DNA of 64,000 nt, taken from positions 1-64,000 of the forward strand of contig JAIMBD010000006.1 in NCBI GenBank assembly GCA_023511625.1, in the 5' to 3' direction. The position numbers and the translations under genes were made by a program. The stretch is from Bacillota bacterium (GTDB taxonomy: Bacteria; Bacillota; Sulfobacillia; Sulfobacillales; Sulfobacillaceae). A model generated the notes under the pieces. The model was not told the origin of the DNA. It ran no database searches and worked only from the letters and a program-made list of their open reading frames with translations. The first letter of the stretch is position 1, and each line of letters opens with the position of its first letter. Below, piece by piece: positions 36,638 to 45,105 of the stretch.

Positions 36638-37985
36638 CACCGCTTTGCACTCCCGCCCCCTCGCGCCCTTGGGGCCAGTAGCCGCAGGTCCAAAAGTTGC
36701 CGGCCGCGGTCTCATCGACCACCAGCCCCACCACTGCCAGCACGCGTTCAGGATCCGCCCGCGCCACCAACAGAGGCCAGCGGGCGCGGGCCGGCCGAGG
36801 GATCTTGCGGTCGACAAAGACATCCTGCAGCTTTTTGTGCCCGCCCAACCCGTACGGCCTTAGCCGGTCGCCCGGCCGCCAAAACCGCACCGCCAACTCG
36901 TCCGGTCCAAGGCCCAACCGGGAGCGCCACGGCGCCTGTTCGCCGTCCGGTCCGCCCACCAAGCCGCCTCCCGGCAGAACCAACCCCGCTTTTGGCAACG
37001 GCCACACGTCCGCTTCCGGCACCTGGGGTTCGGCCCGTGGCCCCAGCCGTACCCGTCCGTCGCGGCCGTGTTCGACCGCGTGCCCTTTGGGCCACTGGGC
37101 CCCGCCTCGAAGGGCCTGCCTCAGATGCGCAGCCTGCAATCGCAGGCCGTGCCGCTCGCCGTACAGCGCCAGCACTTTGACCCGAAGGGGCTCCGGCAGG
37201 TGGTGGAATTCAGGCGGCAGAACCCAAACCGCCTCAGTCGGGTCCACTCCTTGGGCTTTCAGCCAGGTTTCGGCCCACTGGCTCGCCCACTGCCTCCACG
37301 CCCGCGCCTGCTCGGCCAGTCGGACCAGCGCCACCTCCACTGCGGGATTGACTTCGCGCCGTAACCACGGAAGGAGCTCATACCGGATGCGGTTGCGCAG
37401 CCACCGAAGATCCCGGTTGGAGGGGTCCTCGAGCCACCCGATGCCCTGGGCCTTCAGGTAGGCGCGCAGCGCTTCGCGCCGCACCCCCAACAGCGGGCGA
37501 ACCCACGGACCCCGCACCGGTGCCATGCCTCCCAGGCCCTCAAGACCGGTGCCGGTGAACAGGCGCATCAGCACCGTCTCCGCCTGGTCGTCCGCCTGAT
37601 GGCCCAAAAGGACGGCATCGGCTCGCACCTCCTGCCGAAAGGCCTCTAAAATCGCATAGCGCACCCGGCGCGCGGCCATCTCGATCGACTCGCCCTGCGC
37701 CGCCCGCACCACCGCCCGCGCCACTCGCACCGGCCACCCAAATCGGCGGTAACAGGTGCGTTGCACCCACGCCGCCTCGGCCCCACTCTCGGGCCGCAAG
37801 CCGTGGTCGATGCAGATCGGCCGCAAGGCCAGAGAAAGACGCTTGCGCGCGGCCTCGGTCAACGCCAGCAGGGCCATGGAGTCGCTGCCCCCAGAGACTG
37901 CCACCACCACCCGCGCCTTTGGCCCCACTGCCTCGGCCAGGTTGCGAGCCACCCACTGCTCCAGCCCGCGCGCGCTGTCGATCAT
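36630..37985 (-). CDS. tilS: tRNA(Ile)-lysidine synthetase
   Basis: Modifies C34 of tRNA-Ile(CAU) to lysidine so that it reads AUA. The PP-loop SGGSDSMALL is near the N-terminus, with ICIDHGLRPESGAEA and LLGHQADDQAETVLMRLFTG following; the C-terminal domain has FWRPGDRLRPYGLGGHKKLQDVF. 451 residues from the ATG at 37985 (GAGGGGGAG upstream); the 16 residues before it are unlikely. It follows asnB by 55 bases and probably shares its transcript. Its stop overlaps the ftsH promoter region. Confidence 0.94.
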   Translation of the reverse strand: MIDSARGLEQWVARNLAEAVGPKARVVVAVSGGSDSMALLALTEAARKRLSLALRPICIDHGLRPESGAEAAWVQRTCYRRFGWPVRVARAVVRAAQGESIEMAARRVRYAILEAFRQEVRADAVLLGHQADDQAETVLMRLFTGTGLEGLGGMAPVRGPWVRPLLGVRREALRAYLKAQGIGWLEDPSNRDLRWLRNRIRYELLPWLRREVNPAVEVALVRLAEQARAWRQWASQWAETWLKAQGVDPTEAVWVLPPEFHHLPEPLRVKVLALYGERHGLRLQAAHLRQALRGGAQWPKGHAVEHGRDGRVRLGPRAEPQVPEADVWPLPKAGLVLPGGGLVGGPDGEQAPWRSRLGLGPDELAVRFWRPGDRLRPYGLGGHKKLQDVFVDRKIPRPARARWPLLVARADPERVLAVVGLVVDETAAGNFWTCGYWPQGREGAGVQSGVL

Positions 37986-38040
37986 GCGCCGCCTGCTCCC
38001 CCTCTCTCCCCCGCTTGCACATAACCATAGCACAACGGCT

Positions 38041-39945
38041 TTAGGGGAGGCGGGGCGCCGGAGGCACGCGCTCTACCCTATGTGGGCGGACGGTGGGTTT
38101 GAGGCCCTGCCACCACAGCGCCAACATCAACAACGCGTAGAGCTTGCGCCCGGCTTGAGATCCTTGAGGACGCACCGAGGCCGCCAACTGCTCGACCGCG
38201 CGCCACTCGAACCCGCCCAGGTGGACCACTGCCGGATCGCGCAGCACCTCAAGCGCCGTGGGCGCCAAGGTTTCCGCCAGCCATCGCCCGAGGGGAGTAG
38301 GGAAGCCGCGCTTGGGTCGGCGGGCCAAGGCCGGCCAGGAACGCGCCACAGCCCGGCGCAACACCCGCTTGTCCCACCTGCCCCCGCGCAGAAAGGGGGC
38401 CGGGAGCCGGTAGGCCCACTCCACCAGTCGGTGGTCCAGATATGGCACCCGCACCTCCAGGTGGTGGGCCATGCCTACCCGGTCGCACTTGAGGAGCGCA
38501 TCGTCCGCCAGGTACCACTGGAGATCGAAGGCCAACATCTGGTGCAAACGGCTCCGGTTCTGCCATTCTAAAGCCGCTGTCTGCACCGCCGGCGGCGGTG
38601 GCACCGGGTCAAGCCCCACCTCGGCCGGGTTGGGAAAGGTGACGCCCACCCCGTAGTACGACAGGTTGGCCTGGTCGATGGCCCTGGCCAGTCGCCGTGC
38701 CCCCGCTCGCCCCGAGTGTAGCCACCGTCGCCCCAAGGGGTGGCCTGCCAACCACGCCGCTGGCCTTTCCAGCCAAGACAACCACAGGGCTTCGCCGTAA
38801 TGGGGATAGCCGGCGAACACCTCGTCGGCACCCTCGCCGGAGAGCATCACCGTAAGCCCAGCCTCGCGCGCAGCAGCCGCCACCTGGGCAAAGCTCCATA
38901 CGGTGGGGTCTCCCAGCGGCTCGTCCAACATATCCGCCAAGGCCGAAAGGTCGTCAAGGTCCGGGGGAGTCAACGGCACCAGCATGGCCGCAAGCCCGAG
39001 GCTTTTGGCCAAGGCCAAGGCCTCGTCGGCCTCGTCGTACTCCGGACCGAAGGCGCTCGCCTCCAAGATGACGGCTTTGGGCCGCGCAGGGGCAGCTTCG
39101 GCCGCAATCCACCCCGAGTCGATGCCGCCGGACAAAAAGATCCCCATCCGGCGCTCGCCCACCAGGTGATCCCGCACCACCGTGCGCCAAAGCGCCGCCA
39201 ACTCTTCCGCCGCCTCGTCCATACCCAGGCCGGCTCCGGATCGATGGCCCTTCGCTTCGGGCTCAGGCAACGTCCACCAACGCCGGCGTTGCACCTCGCC
39301 GTCCCGATCGATCTGCCAGTACCAGCCCGGCAACACCTTTTCCACTCCAAACAACATCGTCTCGGGGGCCGGGACGAAGCGGTAGGCCAGGTAATGCGCC
39401 ACGCCCTCCGGTCGCAGCCGGGGCGGAAAGTCGGCAAAGGCCCGAAAGGCCTTGAGCTCCGACGCAAACCGCCACTGGCCAGGCAAGGACCAGACGTACA
39501 GCGGCTTGATGCCGAGCCGGTCGCGAATCAGGTAACAGCGGTCGCGAGCGACGTCGTACAGGGCGATGGCAAACATGCCGACCAGGCGGTCCACCATGCC
39601 GATGCCGTATTCCTGGTAGAGGTGGGGGAGGATGGCCCCGTCGCCGAGGCCGCCAATGCGGTGGCCGGCAAGTTCCAATTCCTGGCGCAGTGCCGCGTGG
39701 TTGTAAATCTCCCCGTTGAAGACCACCACCACGTCGCCCGCCTCCGAAAAATACGGGCCAGGGGGATCCCCGGTCCCTTGAATGGCTAGCCGCGTCACCC
39801 CCATGGCGACGCGCCGGCTCCCCTGCCACCAGCGACTACCATCCGGCCCGCGGTGTCGCATCACCTCCAGCATGGCCGCCACCGAGGGCCCAGTCCCCAA
39901 GTCGCCGTGTCCCCCCGTCCCGACCACGCCCGCAATCCCGCACAC
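38041..39945 (-). CDS. asnB: Asparagine synthase (glutamine-hydrolysing)
   Basis: Transfers glutamine nitrogen to aspartate. The start GTG gives MCGIAGVVG with the nucleophilic Cys2 exposed after Met removal; the glutaminase domain has RHRGPDG and FNGEIYNH, and the synthetase domain has the PP-loop FLSGGIDSG and SGEGADEVFAGYPHY. 634 residues, the long AsnB class. GGGGAGGAGGAAATCGGC precedes the start. First gene of the asnB-tilS run. A role in making an asparagine-like amide for cell-wall precursors (AsnB-type amidotransferase of Bacillota) is an alternative. Confidence 0.9.
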   Translation of the reverse strand: MCGIAGVVGTGGHGDLGTGPSVAAMLEVMRHRGPDGSRWWQGSRRVAMGVTRLAIQGTGDPPGPYFSEAGDVVVVFNGEIYNHAALRQELELAGHRIGGLGDGAILPHLYQEYGIGMVDRLVGMFAIALYDVARDRCYLIRDRLGIKPLYVWSLPGQWRFASELKAFRAFADFPPRLRPEGVAHYLAYRFVPAPETMLFGVEKVLPGWYWQIDRDGEVQRRRWWTLPEPEAKGHRSGAGLGMDEAAEELAALWRTVVRDHLVGERRMGIFLSGGIDSGWIAAEAAPARPKAVILEASAFGPEYDEADEALALAKSLGLAAMLVPLTPPDLDDLSALADMLDEPLGDPTVWSFAQVAAAAREAGLTVMLSGEGADEVFAGYPHYGEALWLSWLERPAAWLAGHPLGRRWLHSGRAGARRLARAIDQANLSYYGVGVTFPNPAEVGLDPVPPPPAVQTAALEWQNRSRLHQMLAFDLQWYLADDALLKCDRVGMAHHLEVRVPYLDHRLVEWAYRLPAPFLRGGRWDKRVLRRAVARSWPALARRPKRGFPTPLGRWLAETLAPTALEVLRDPAVVHLGGFEWRAVEQLAASVRPQGSQAGRKLYALLMLALWWQGLKPTVRPHRVERVPPAPRLP

Positions 39946-40085
39946 GCCGATTTCCTCCTCCCCGCGCCCTGGCCATGACCTGACCTGATGCAGGCTCGTG
40001 CCTTTTTACGCTAGGAAGACCGCCTTTGAGCGCCTTGAGACGCGCCTAAAGGCTCTCTTAACTCGCGCCGTGCGGCGAGGGTTCG

Positions 40086-42290
40086 TCAGGCCGACGGGCG
40101 GCGCAAGTAGTCGACCAGTCCCTCGAGCGACAACAGTGGCGCCACCGCCTCGCCTTGGACCGCGGCACACCCCATCTCGGCCAAGGACTCCAGGCGGTCG
40201 GCCGCGTCCACCCCTTCGGCCGCCGCTGGCACTCCCAGCCTGCGGGCGAACTCGATCGCCACCGCCACCAGCGCCGCGTCTCGCGGATCTTCCCCCATTC
40301 CCTGAATCCACTCGGGCGCGATCTTGACCATGGCCACGGGGAGGTGGCGCAGAGCCCAAAGCGAGGCGGCTTCGGAACCAAATCCGTCGAGGGCGACGGC
40401 GATGCCGTCCCCCGCGATGCGGGCAATGTGCTCGCGGGCCTGTAGAAAGTCCCGAACGGCAGCGGTCTCGGTCATTTCCACCATCAGCCCGCCGGCAGGG
40501 GCCCGCTCCATCCCCTCCCACAGCTCGCGCAGGTCCTCCGGGAAGCGGGGGTCCAGAAAATAGTGCGCCCCGATGTTGACGTGCAGGCGCAACGGCCCGA
40601 CGGCCTCCTCCAGGTGCGCCTGGGCCGCCAAGGCCAACCGCAGGCTGGTCTGCCCCAAAGGGCGCGCCAACCCCGGGGCGTCGAGTAGGTCCTCGGAAAG
40701 CCTTTTTCCCTCGGGGTCGGCCGCGAGCGCCTCCACGCCCACCACGGCCCCCAACGCCCCCGGCGGCAAAAGAGCCCGGAGCGGCCGGAAGACGAGCTGG
40801 ATCTGGTCGTGCGCAATCCAGTCGGCCACTTGGTTGCGCAGCTGGCTTTCCTGCTGCAGGCGGTCCTCCATGGCCGGGCGGTAGAGGTAGTATTGGTCGC
40901 GCCCCTGGTCCTTGGCGGCATAAAGAGCGAGGTCGGCGTGGCGCAAAAGCGCCGTGGGATCGGCGGGGTCGGCGGGAAAATAGGTCAAGCCGAGGCTCGC
41001 GGAGATGTACACCGCCTCCTGGTCCAACCAAAACGGTGCCCGCAACCCCTGCAGCACCCGGCGCGCCACCCCTTCCAGTTCCTCTCGGCGGTTTAAGTCC
41101 ACCCACAACAGGGCGAACTCATCGCCTCCCATGCGGCCCACCCGGTCAGCGGTGCGAATCAGGCTGACGATCCGAGCCCCCACCTGCTGCAGCAACTTGT
41201 CGCCGGCCGAGTGGCCCAAGGTGTCATTCACGGCTTTGAATCCGTCGAGGTCGAGCATCCCCACGCCGACTCCAGTGCCCCGGCGGCGCGCTTGGTCGCA
41301 GGCCTGGCGCAGCTGTTCGAAAAACAGGCGCCGGTTGGCGAGCCCCGTCAAAGGATCGTACAGGGCCAGCTGTTCCAGCTCGCGGTCCCGCTCGTAGGCC
41401 TCAAGCCCCATGCCCAGACTCAAGGCAATGTGCTCCAAGAGGCGGAGCAACGGTTCGGAGAAAAACTGCCCATCGTGGGCCCGCACCCCCATCACGGCCA
41501 CCACCTCGCCAAATCGGGCGATGGGGATGGCCGCCACGGCCCGGATGCCGTGGCGCCGGTACTGGTCCCACAAGAAGTGGAGGGAAGGTTCGCGTTCGAC
41601 GTCGAGACAGAGCTGGGTCTTGCCCGTGCGCACGGCCCAAGCCGCCGGGCTCTCGCCGTCCAGATCCAGGTTCAAGTCTTCGTACAGCGCCGACAACCCC
41701 GGGCGGGGCGCCGGAAAGAGCCCTTCCAAGCGGCGCCGTTCGCCGTTGACCCACCCGATCCACACCAGGAGCGCGCCGACCCGCCGTTCCAGGATGGTGG
41801 CCGCCTCGCGCAACAACGACACCGGCGGGCGAGCGGGATGGCGCGCCACGAGCTCATTCACCTCGGCCAAGGCGGCGTAGTAATCCCGTAGGCGCTCGGC
41901 TTCGCGCTGGGCCCGCTCGCGGTCGGTCATGGCCGAGACGATGGCCAGGATCCCGATGGCGCGACCTTTTAAGTCCTTGAGCGGGATCTTGAAGGTGTGA
42001 AAGGTGTGTTCCCCGATGGCGTCAACGGTTTCGACGGGATGGCCGCGGTCGAGCGCGCGCCGGTCCGACGCCTCGCATGCGGCACAGGCCTCCGCCGGCA
42101 AAAGATCGCGGTCGGTCTTCTCTTCCCACGGTCCGCCCGCAAGCCCAAACCAATCGAGGGCTTGCGGGTTGGCGAACCGCCACCGCCCTTTTGCATCCTT
42201 GAGCAGGACCCCATACGGCAATCCCGCCATCTGGCGCAAAAGGAAGATCCAGGCATCAAGAAGATCCGGCGGTGGTCGCCGGTTGCGCAT
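40086..42290 (-). CDS. PAS-GAF-GGDEF-EAL signalling protein
   Basis: 734 residues. A PAS domain (~20-120) and a GAF domain (~155-295) precede a diguanylate cyclase with intact MGGDEF (387-392) and an inhibitory RxxD site at R379-D382. The EAL half (~490-730) keeps EAL (520-522) but the metal-binding DDFGTG reads DGFGSE (635-640) and the KID motif reads KIA (656-658), so c-di-GMP hydrolysis is unlikely. The protein should make c-di-GMP, with the EAL part perhaps sensing GTP or c-di-GMP. There is no membrane segment, so the sensed signal is cytosolic. The PAS has CAAC near residues 69-72, which could bind metal or heme, but this is speculative. Confidence 0.9.
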   Translation of the reverse strand: MRNRRPPPDLLDAWIFLLRQMAGLPYGVLLKDAKGRWRFANPQALDWFGLAGGPWEEKTDRDLLPAEACAACEASDRRALDRGHPVETVDAIGEHTFHTFKIPLKDLKGRAIGILAIVSAMTDRERAQREAERLRDYYAALAEVNELVARHPARPPVSLLREAATILERRVGALLVWIGWVNGERRRLEGLFPAPRPGLSALYEDLNLDLDGESPAAWAVRTGKTQLCLDVEREPSLHFLWDQYRRHGIRAVAAIPIARFGEVVAVMGVRAHDGQFFSEPLLRLLEHIALSLGMGLEAYERDRELEQLALYDPLTGLANRRLFFEQLRQACDQARRRGTGVGVGMLDLDGFKAVNDTLGHSAGDKLLQQVGARIVSLIRTADRVGRMGGDEFALLWVDLNRREELEGVARRVLQGLRAPFWLDQEAVYISASLGLTYFPADPADPTALLRHADLALYAAKDQGRDQYYLYRPAMEDRLQQESQLRNQVADWIAHDQIQLVFRPLRALLPPGALGAVVGVEALAADPEGKRLSEDLLDAPGLARPLGQTSLRLALAAQAHLEEAVGPLRLHVNIGAHYFLDPRFPEDLRELWEGMERAPAGGLMVEMTETAAVRDFLQAREHIARIAGDGIAVALDGFGSEAASLWALRHLPVAMVKIAPEWIQGMGEDPRDAALVAVAIEFARRLGVPAAAEGVDAADRLESLAEMGCAAVQGEAVAPLLSLEGLVDYLRRPSA

Positions 42291-42372
42291 GGCAAAAGCG
42301 CCCTCCTTGCCTGAAAACCCCGTCCCTGGGGGGGCTACGGCCGGATTTTCCTATGGGCAAAATTCCGCCGCG

Positions 42373-42401
42373 ATTTTACCACGGCAGCCCGGTGCTGACC
42401 A
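42373..42401 (-). promoter_or_regulatory. Promoter of the GGDEF-EAL gene
   Basis: On the minus strand TGGTCA (42401-42396) and TAAAAT (42378-42373) are 17 bases apart, and TGG precedes the -10 as an extension. The transcript would start near 42366, 75 bases before the ATG. Confidence 0.5.
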
Positions 42402-42771
42402 TCACTTTTTTGCGCGAAAGACCCCGCCCAAGCCTGCAGGGAGTCCCTGCCCGAGACGCCACGGCCCCGGCTTCTTTCAGCGCCCTCGGATGCCACGCCC
42501 GAAGGCCCACGGCAACCATACCGTCCCGAACCATCCCCACCACCCGGGCGCGCCTTCTCCGCGATCTGTGGCCGCCTTGGCCAATCCCCTGACCCCGACG
42601 TCCCCGCATAGACCTCACGTCGAGCGCTTCGCCGGACGAGGCACCCACCCGCGAACCCGGACCCATTGGAGGACAGCAGGATTGTCGTCCCCGGTGGCGA
42701 AATCGGTGGGAAAGGCCGCGGCGAAGTCGAAGATTCTCGAGCAAGCCATTGTGGTAAGGGAGGCATCACCG
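42402..42771. other. Gap between the GGDEF-EAL gene and the EVE-McrB gene
   Basis: 370 bases with no separate gene. The open frame of the EVE-McrB protein runs through it, but composition and lack of conserved motifs argue against coding before about 42680. An in-frame TTG at 42682 with GGAGG nine bases upstream is a possible longer start, adding a short basic segment (KSVGKAAAKSK). I see no confident plus-strand promoter. Confidence 0.4.
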
Positions 42772-45105
42772 GTGAGCGCCCAGCGCCCCGCAGTCGATTG
42801 GTACATCGTGGTTGGGGAGAAGGCCCACCCCAATTTCCTGCGAGCCCTTCAGGCCGAGGTGTGGGGGGCCAAGGAGGCCCGCCTTTTCCAAGATGCCCAG
42901 TTCGGCTTCATCCAGCCCGGCGATCGCGTGCACTTTGTCATCACGCCGGAATGGGCCGGCCCAAGGCCCGCACCTGAAGGATTCCCGCGCATCCTGTTGG
43001 AGCACTACCAGGTGCGCGGCCGCGAAATCGAGGTCGAGGTCACAAGCCCGGTATTCCGGGCCGAGGACCAGGTGTGGCCCGATGACCTTTATCCCTGGCG
43101 ATTCCGATTCCGCAAGACCGCCGAACGCGAGCGGCAGTTTGTGCCCGGGCTCGTCCCCGACGCGGTGCGCGACGCGGTACGCATCTCCCATTTGCAACAG
43201 GGCCGCGCTCAGCCCGCAGTCGCCGGCGCCGCCCCGCCGCCCGACACCGCCCGAGCGCCCACTGCGGAACAAGTCGAGACATCTACGGCGCCCTCACCGG
43301 CGGACTTTTCCCTCCGCGACACCTTGCAGCGGATTTTGACCGCGTATCCCGCGGCGCGCCGCGAGCCGTTTTCCGGACACCCGCTGGCGGCATTCATCCG
43401 TCAAGTCCCGCAAGGTCTTCGCCTGCTGTTGCCGAGAGAGTACCGGGCGTACGCCATCGAGGCATCGGCGGGGCAAGGCAATTGGGCCGGCGTCCCCTGG
43501 ATCGCCATTCGCAACCCGCAGCTGGCTCCCTCCGTGCAGTCTGGTCCCTACGTCGTCTACCTGTTCGCCGAGGGCATGGATCAGGTTTACCTGTGCCTCT
43601 CCCAAGGCGTCACCGACCTTATCGCCCGCCTAAAGCGCGCGGCCGGCCGCGCCCAATTGGCGCGGCAGGCTCAAACCTGGCGCAGCCGATTGGCCCCGCA
43701 ATGGCCGCAAATCCACTGGGACGACGGCATGCATCTCGGAAACGGGAATCTCGCTCAAGACTATAAGGCGGCCACGATGGGGTATCTCGCCTACCGTCGC
43801 GACCAATTGCCGAAAGAAGACGTTTTGCGCGAGGACCTCCTCCGCATGCTGCAGGCCTACCGGTCACTCGGCGACCAGTGGAAAGACGGGCCTGCTCCCT
43901 ATCCCGTTGCCCCCGAAGATCCCCTCCCCTCAGAGATGGGGACGCCAACCCACGCCCGGGAATCCGAATCGGAACCGCCGCGGCCGGCCCCGCGCCAACC
44001 GTTCCAGTGGGAGGCGGCCATGGAGCAAATCCGCGCCATCGGCTACGCCGTCACGCCAGACATGCTGGCCAACATCCTGATCTCCCTCCTGGTCCGTCCT
44101 TTCGTCATCCTCTCAGGCCGTTCGGGCACCGGGAAAACCAGTCTGGCTCGGATTCTGGCCCACCTTTTCGGGTGGGATCCGCACATCGTGGCCGTCAATC
44201 CGGCCTGGGCCGACCCCACCGACCTCTTTGGCTACCTCAGTCCTCTGACCCAACAGCGCGTGGCCGGACCGTTGGAGCCCTTGCTGCGGTCTTCGGCCCC
44301 TACCGCCTTGCTTTGCCTCGATGAGTTCAACGTGGCCAAGGTCGAACACTACTTCTCCGACTTCATCAGCGCCATGGACCACGACTTGCCGCCGCGCTTT
44401 TGGGGTCCCTTGGAGACCTTGACCCGGCTCAACGCCCGTCCCGAGGCATCGGCCGAGCCCTTGCGCCTGCCGCCGGACCTTCTCGTCATCGCCACCATGA
44501 ACTTCGACGACTCCGTGCAATCGCTCACGCCGCGGATGTTGGACCGCGCCCACGTCATCGAGATGGACCTCGAGGGCCCGGATACCTTGGTGGTTGCCGA
44601 AAGCCTCCGCTGGACCGAGGTAGAGCGCTGGACCCCCATGACCTGGCCGCCCCTCGCGCGGATCGGGGGCGACGTCGCCATCGACCCGGACCTCCGCCGA
44701 GCCGTCGCCGAGCGCCTGCGGGCCGCCTTTTTGGCCCTGGCCGGCTCGCGGGGGCAGTTCGGCCACCGGCCGGCTCAAGAAATCCTGCGCTACTGCGCCT
44801 ACGGCACCCAAATCCCCGAAGTCTTCGGGCAAGACCCCGATCGCCTCCTCGACCACCTCTTTGACCGCCAACTGGTCCAACGCCTATTGCCCAAATTTCA
44901 CGGCACCGGCGCTGCGCGCGACATCAACGCGCTTCTGCGCCTGCTCCCGCTTCTGGACGGCGAGGAGTCCCCGCCGGACCCACTGCAGGAGGCCCCTGCC
45001 CTCTTACAAAGGGCGCGCGAGGCGGGACGGTTTCCCCGCACCGCCGCCAAGGTCGAGCAGCTGGTGCGCACGTTTCAAGAGGACGGCTATGCCTCCTATT
45101 GGTGA
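42772..45105 (+). CDS. McrB-like protein: EVE + MrcB_N (DUF3578) + AAA+ GTPase
   Basis: 777 residues, the motor and sensor of a modification-dependent restriction system. Residues ~8-115 resemble an EVE/PUA-like base-reading domain (DWYIVVGEKAH at the start, VWPDDLYPWRFRF at the end). Residues ~180-295 match MrcB_N/DUF3578 (GNWAGVPWIAI, GPYVVYLF, VYLCLSQG). The AAA+ part has Walker A GRSGTGKTS (449-457), Walker B ALLCLDEFN (512-520) and the McrB signature TMNFDD (575-580) with Arg592 nearby. McrB proteins use GTP and drive a McrC nuclease. The GTG has AAGGGAGG eight bases upstream. It overlaps the partner gene by 17 bases. No methyltransferase is adjacent, as expected for a type IV system. 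Confidence 0.85.
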   Translation: MSAQRPAVDWYIVVGEKAHPNFLRALQAEVWGAKEARLFQDAQFGFIQPGDRVHFVITPEWAGPRPAPEGFPRILLEHYQVRGREIEVEVTSPVFRAEDQVWPDDLYPWRFRFRKTAERERQFVPGLVPDAVRDAVRISHLQQGRAQPAVAGAAPPPDTARAPTAEQVETSTAPSPADFSLRDTLQRILTAYPAARREPFSGHPLAAFIRQVPQGLRLLLPREYRAYAIEASAGQGNWAGVPWIAIRNPQLAPSVQSGPYVVYLFAEGMDQVYLCLSQGVTDLIARLKRAAGRAQLARQAQTWRSRLAPQWPQIHWDDGMHLGNGNLAQDYKAATMGYLAYRRDQLPKEDVLREDLLRMLQAYRSLGDQWKDGPAPYPVAPEDPLPSEMGTPTHARESESEPPRPAPRQPFQWEAAMEQIRAIGYAVTPDMLANILISLLVRPFVILSGRSGTGKTSLARILAHLFGWDPHIVAVNPAWADPTDLFGYLSPLTQQRVAGPLEPLLRSSAPTALLCLDEFNVAKVEHYFSDFISAMDHDLPPRFWGPLETLTRLNARPEASAEPLRLPPDLLVIATMNFDDSVQSLTPRMLDRAHVIEMDLEGPDTLVVAESLRWTEVERWTPMTWPPLARIGGDVAIDPDLRRAVAERLRAAFLALAGSRGQFGHRPAQEILRYCAYGTQIPEVFGQDPDRLLDHLFDRQLVQRLLPKFHGTGAARDINALLRLLPLLDGEESPPDPLQEAPALLQRAREAGRFPRTAAKVEQLVRTFQEDGYASYW

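Noticed and set aside
42004-42771. N-terminal extension of the EVE-McrB frame to 1033 residues
   Set aside because: It runs antisense through the start of the GGDEF-EAL gene and its promoter and is compositionally unlike coding sequence.
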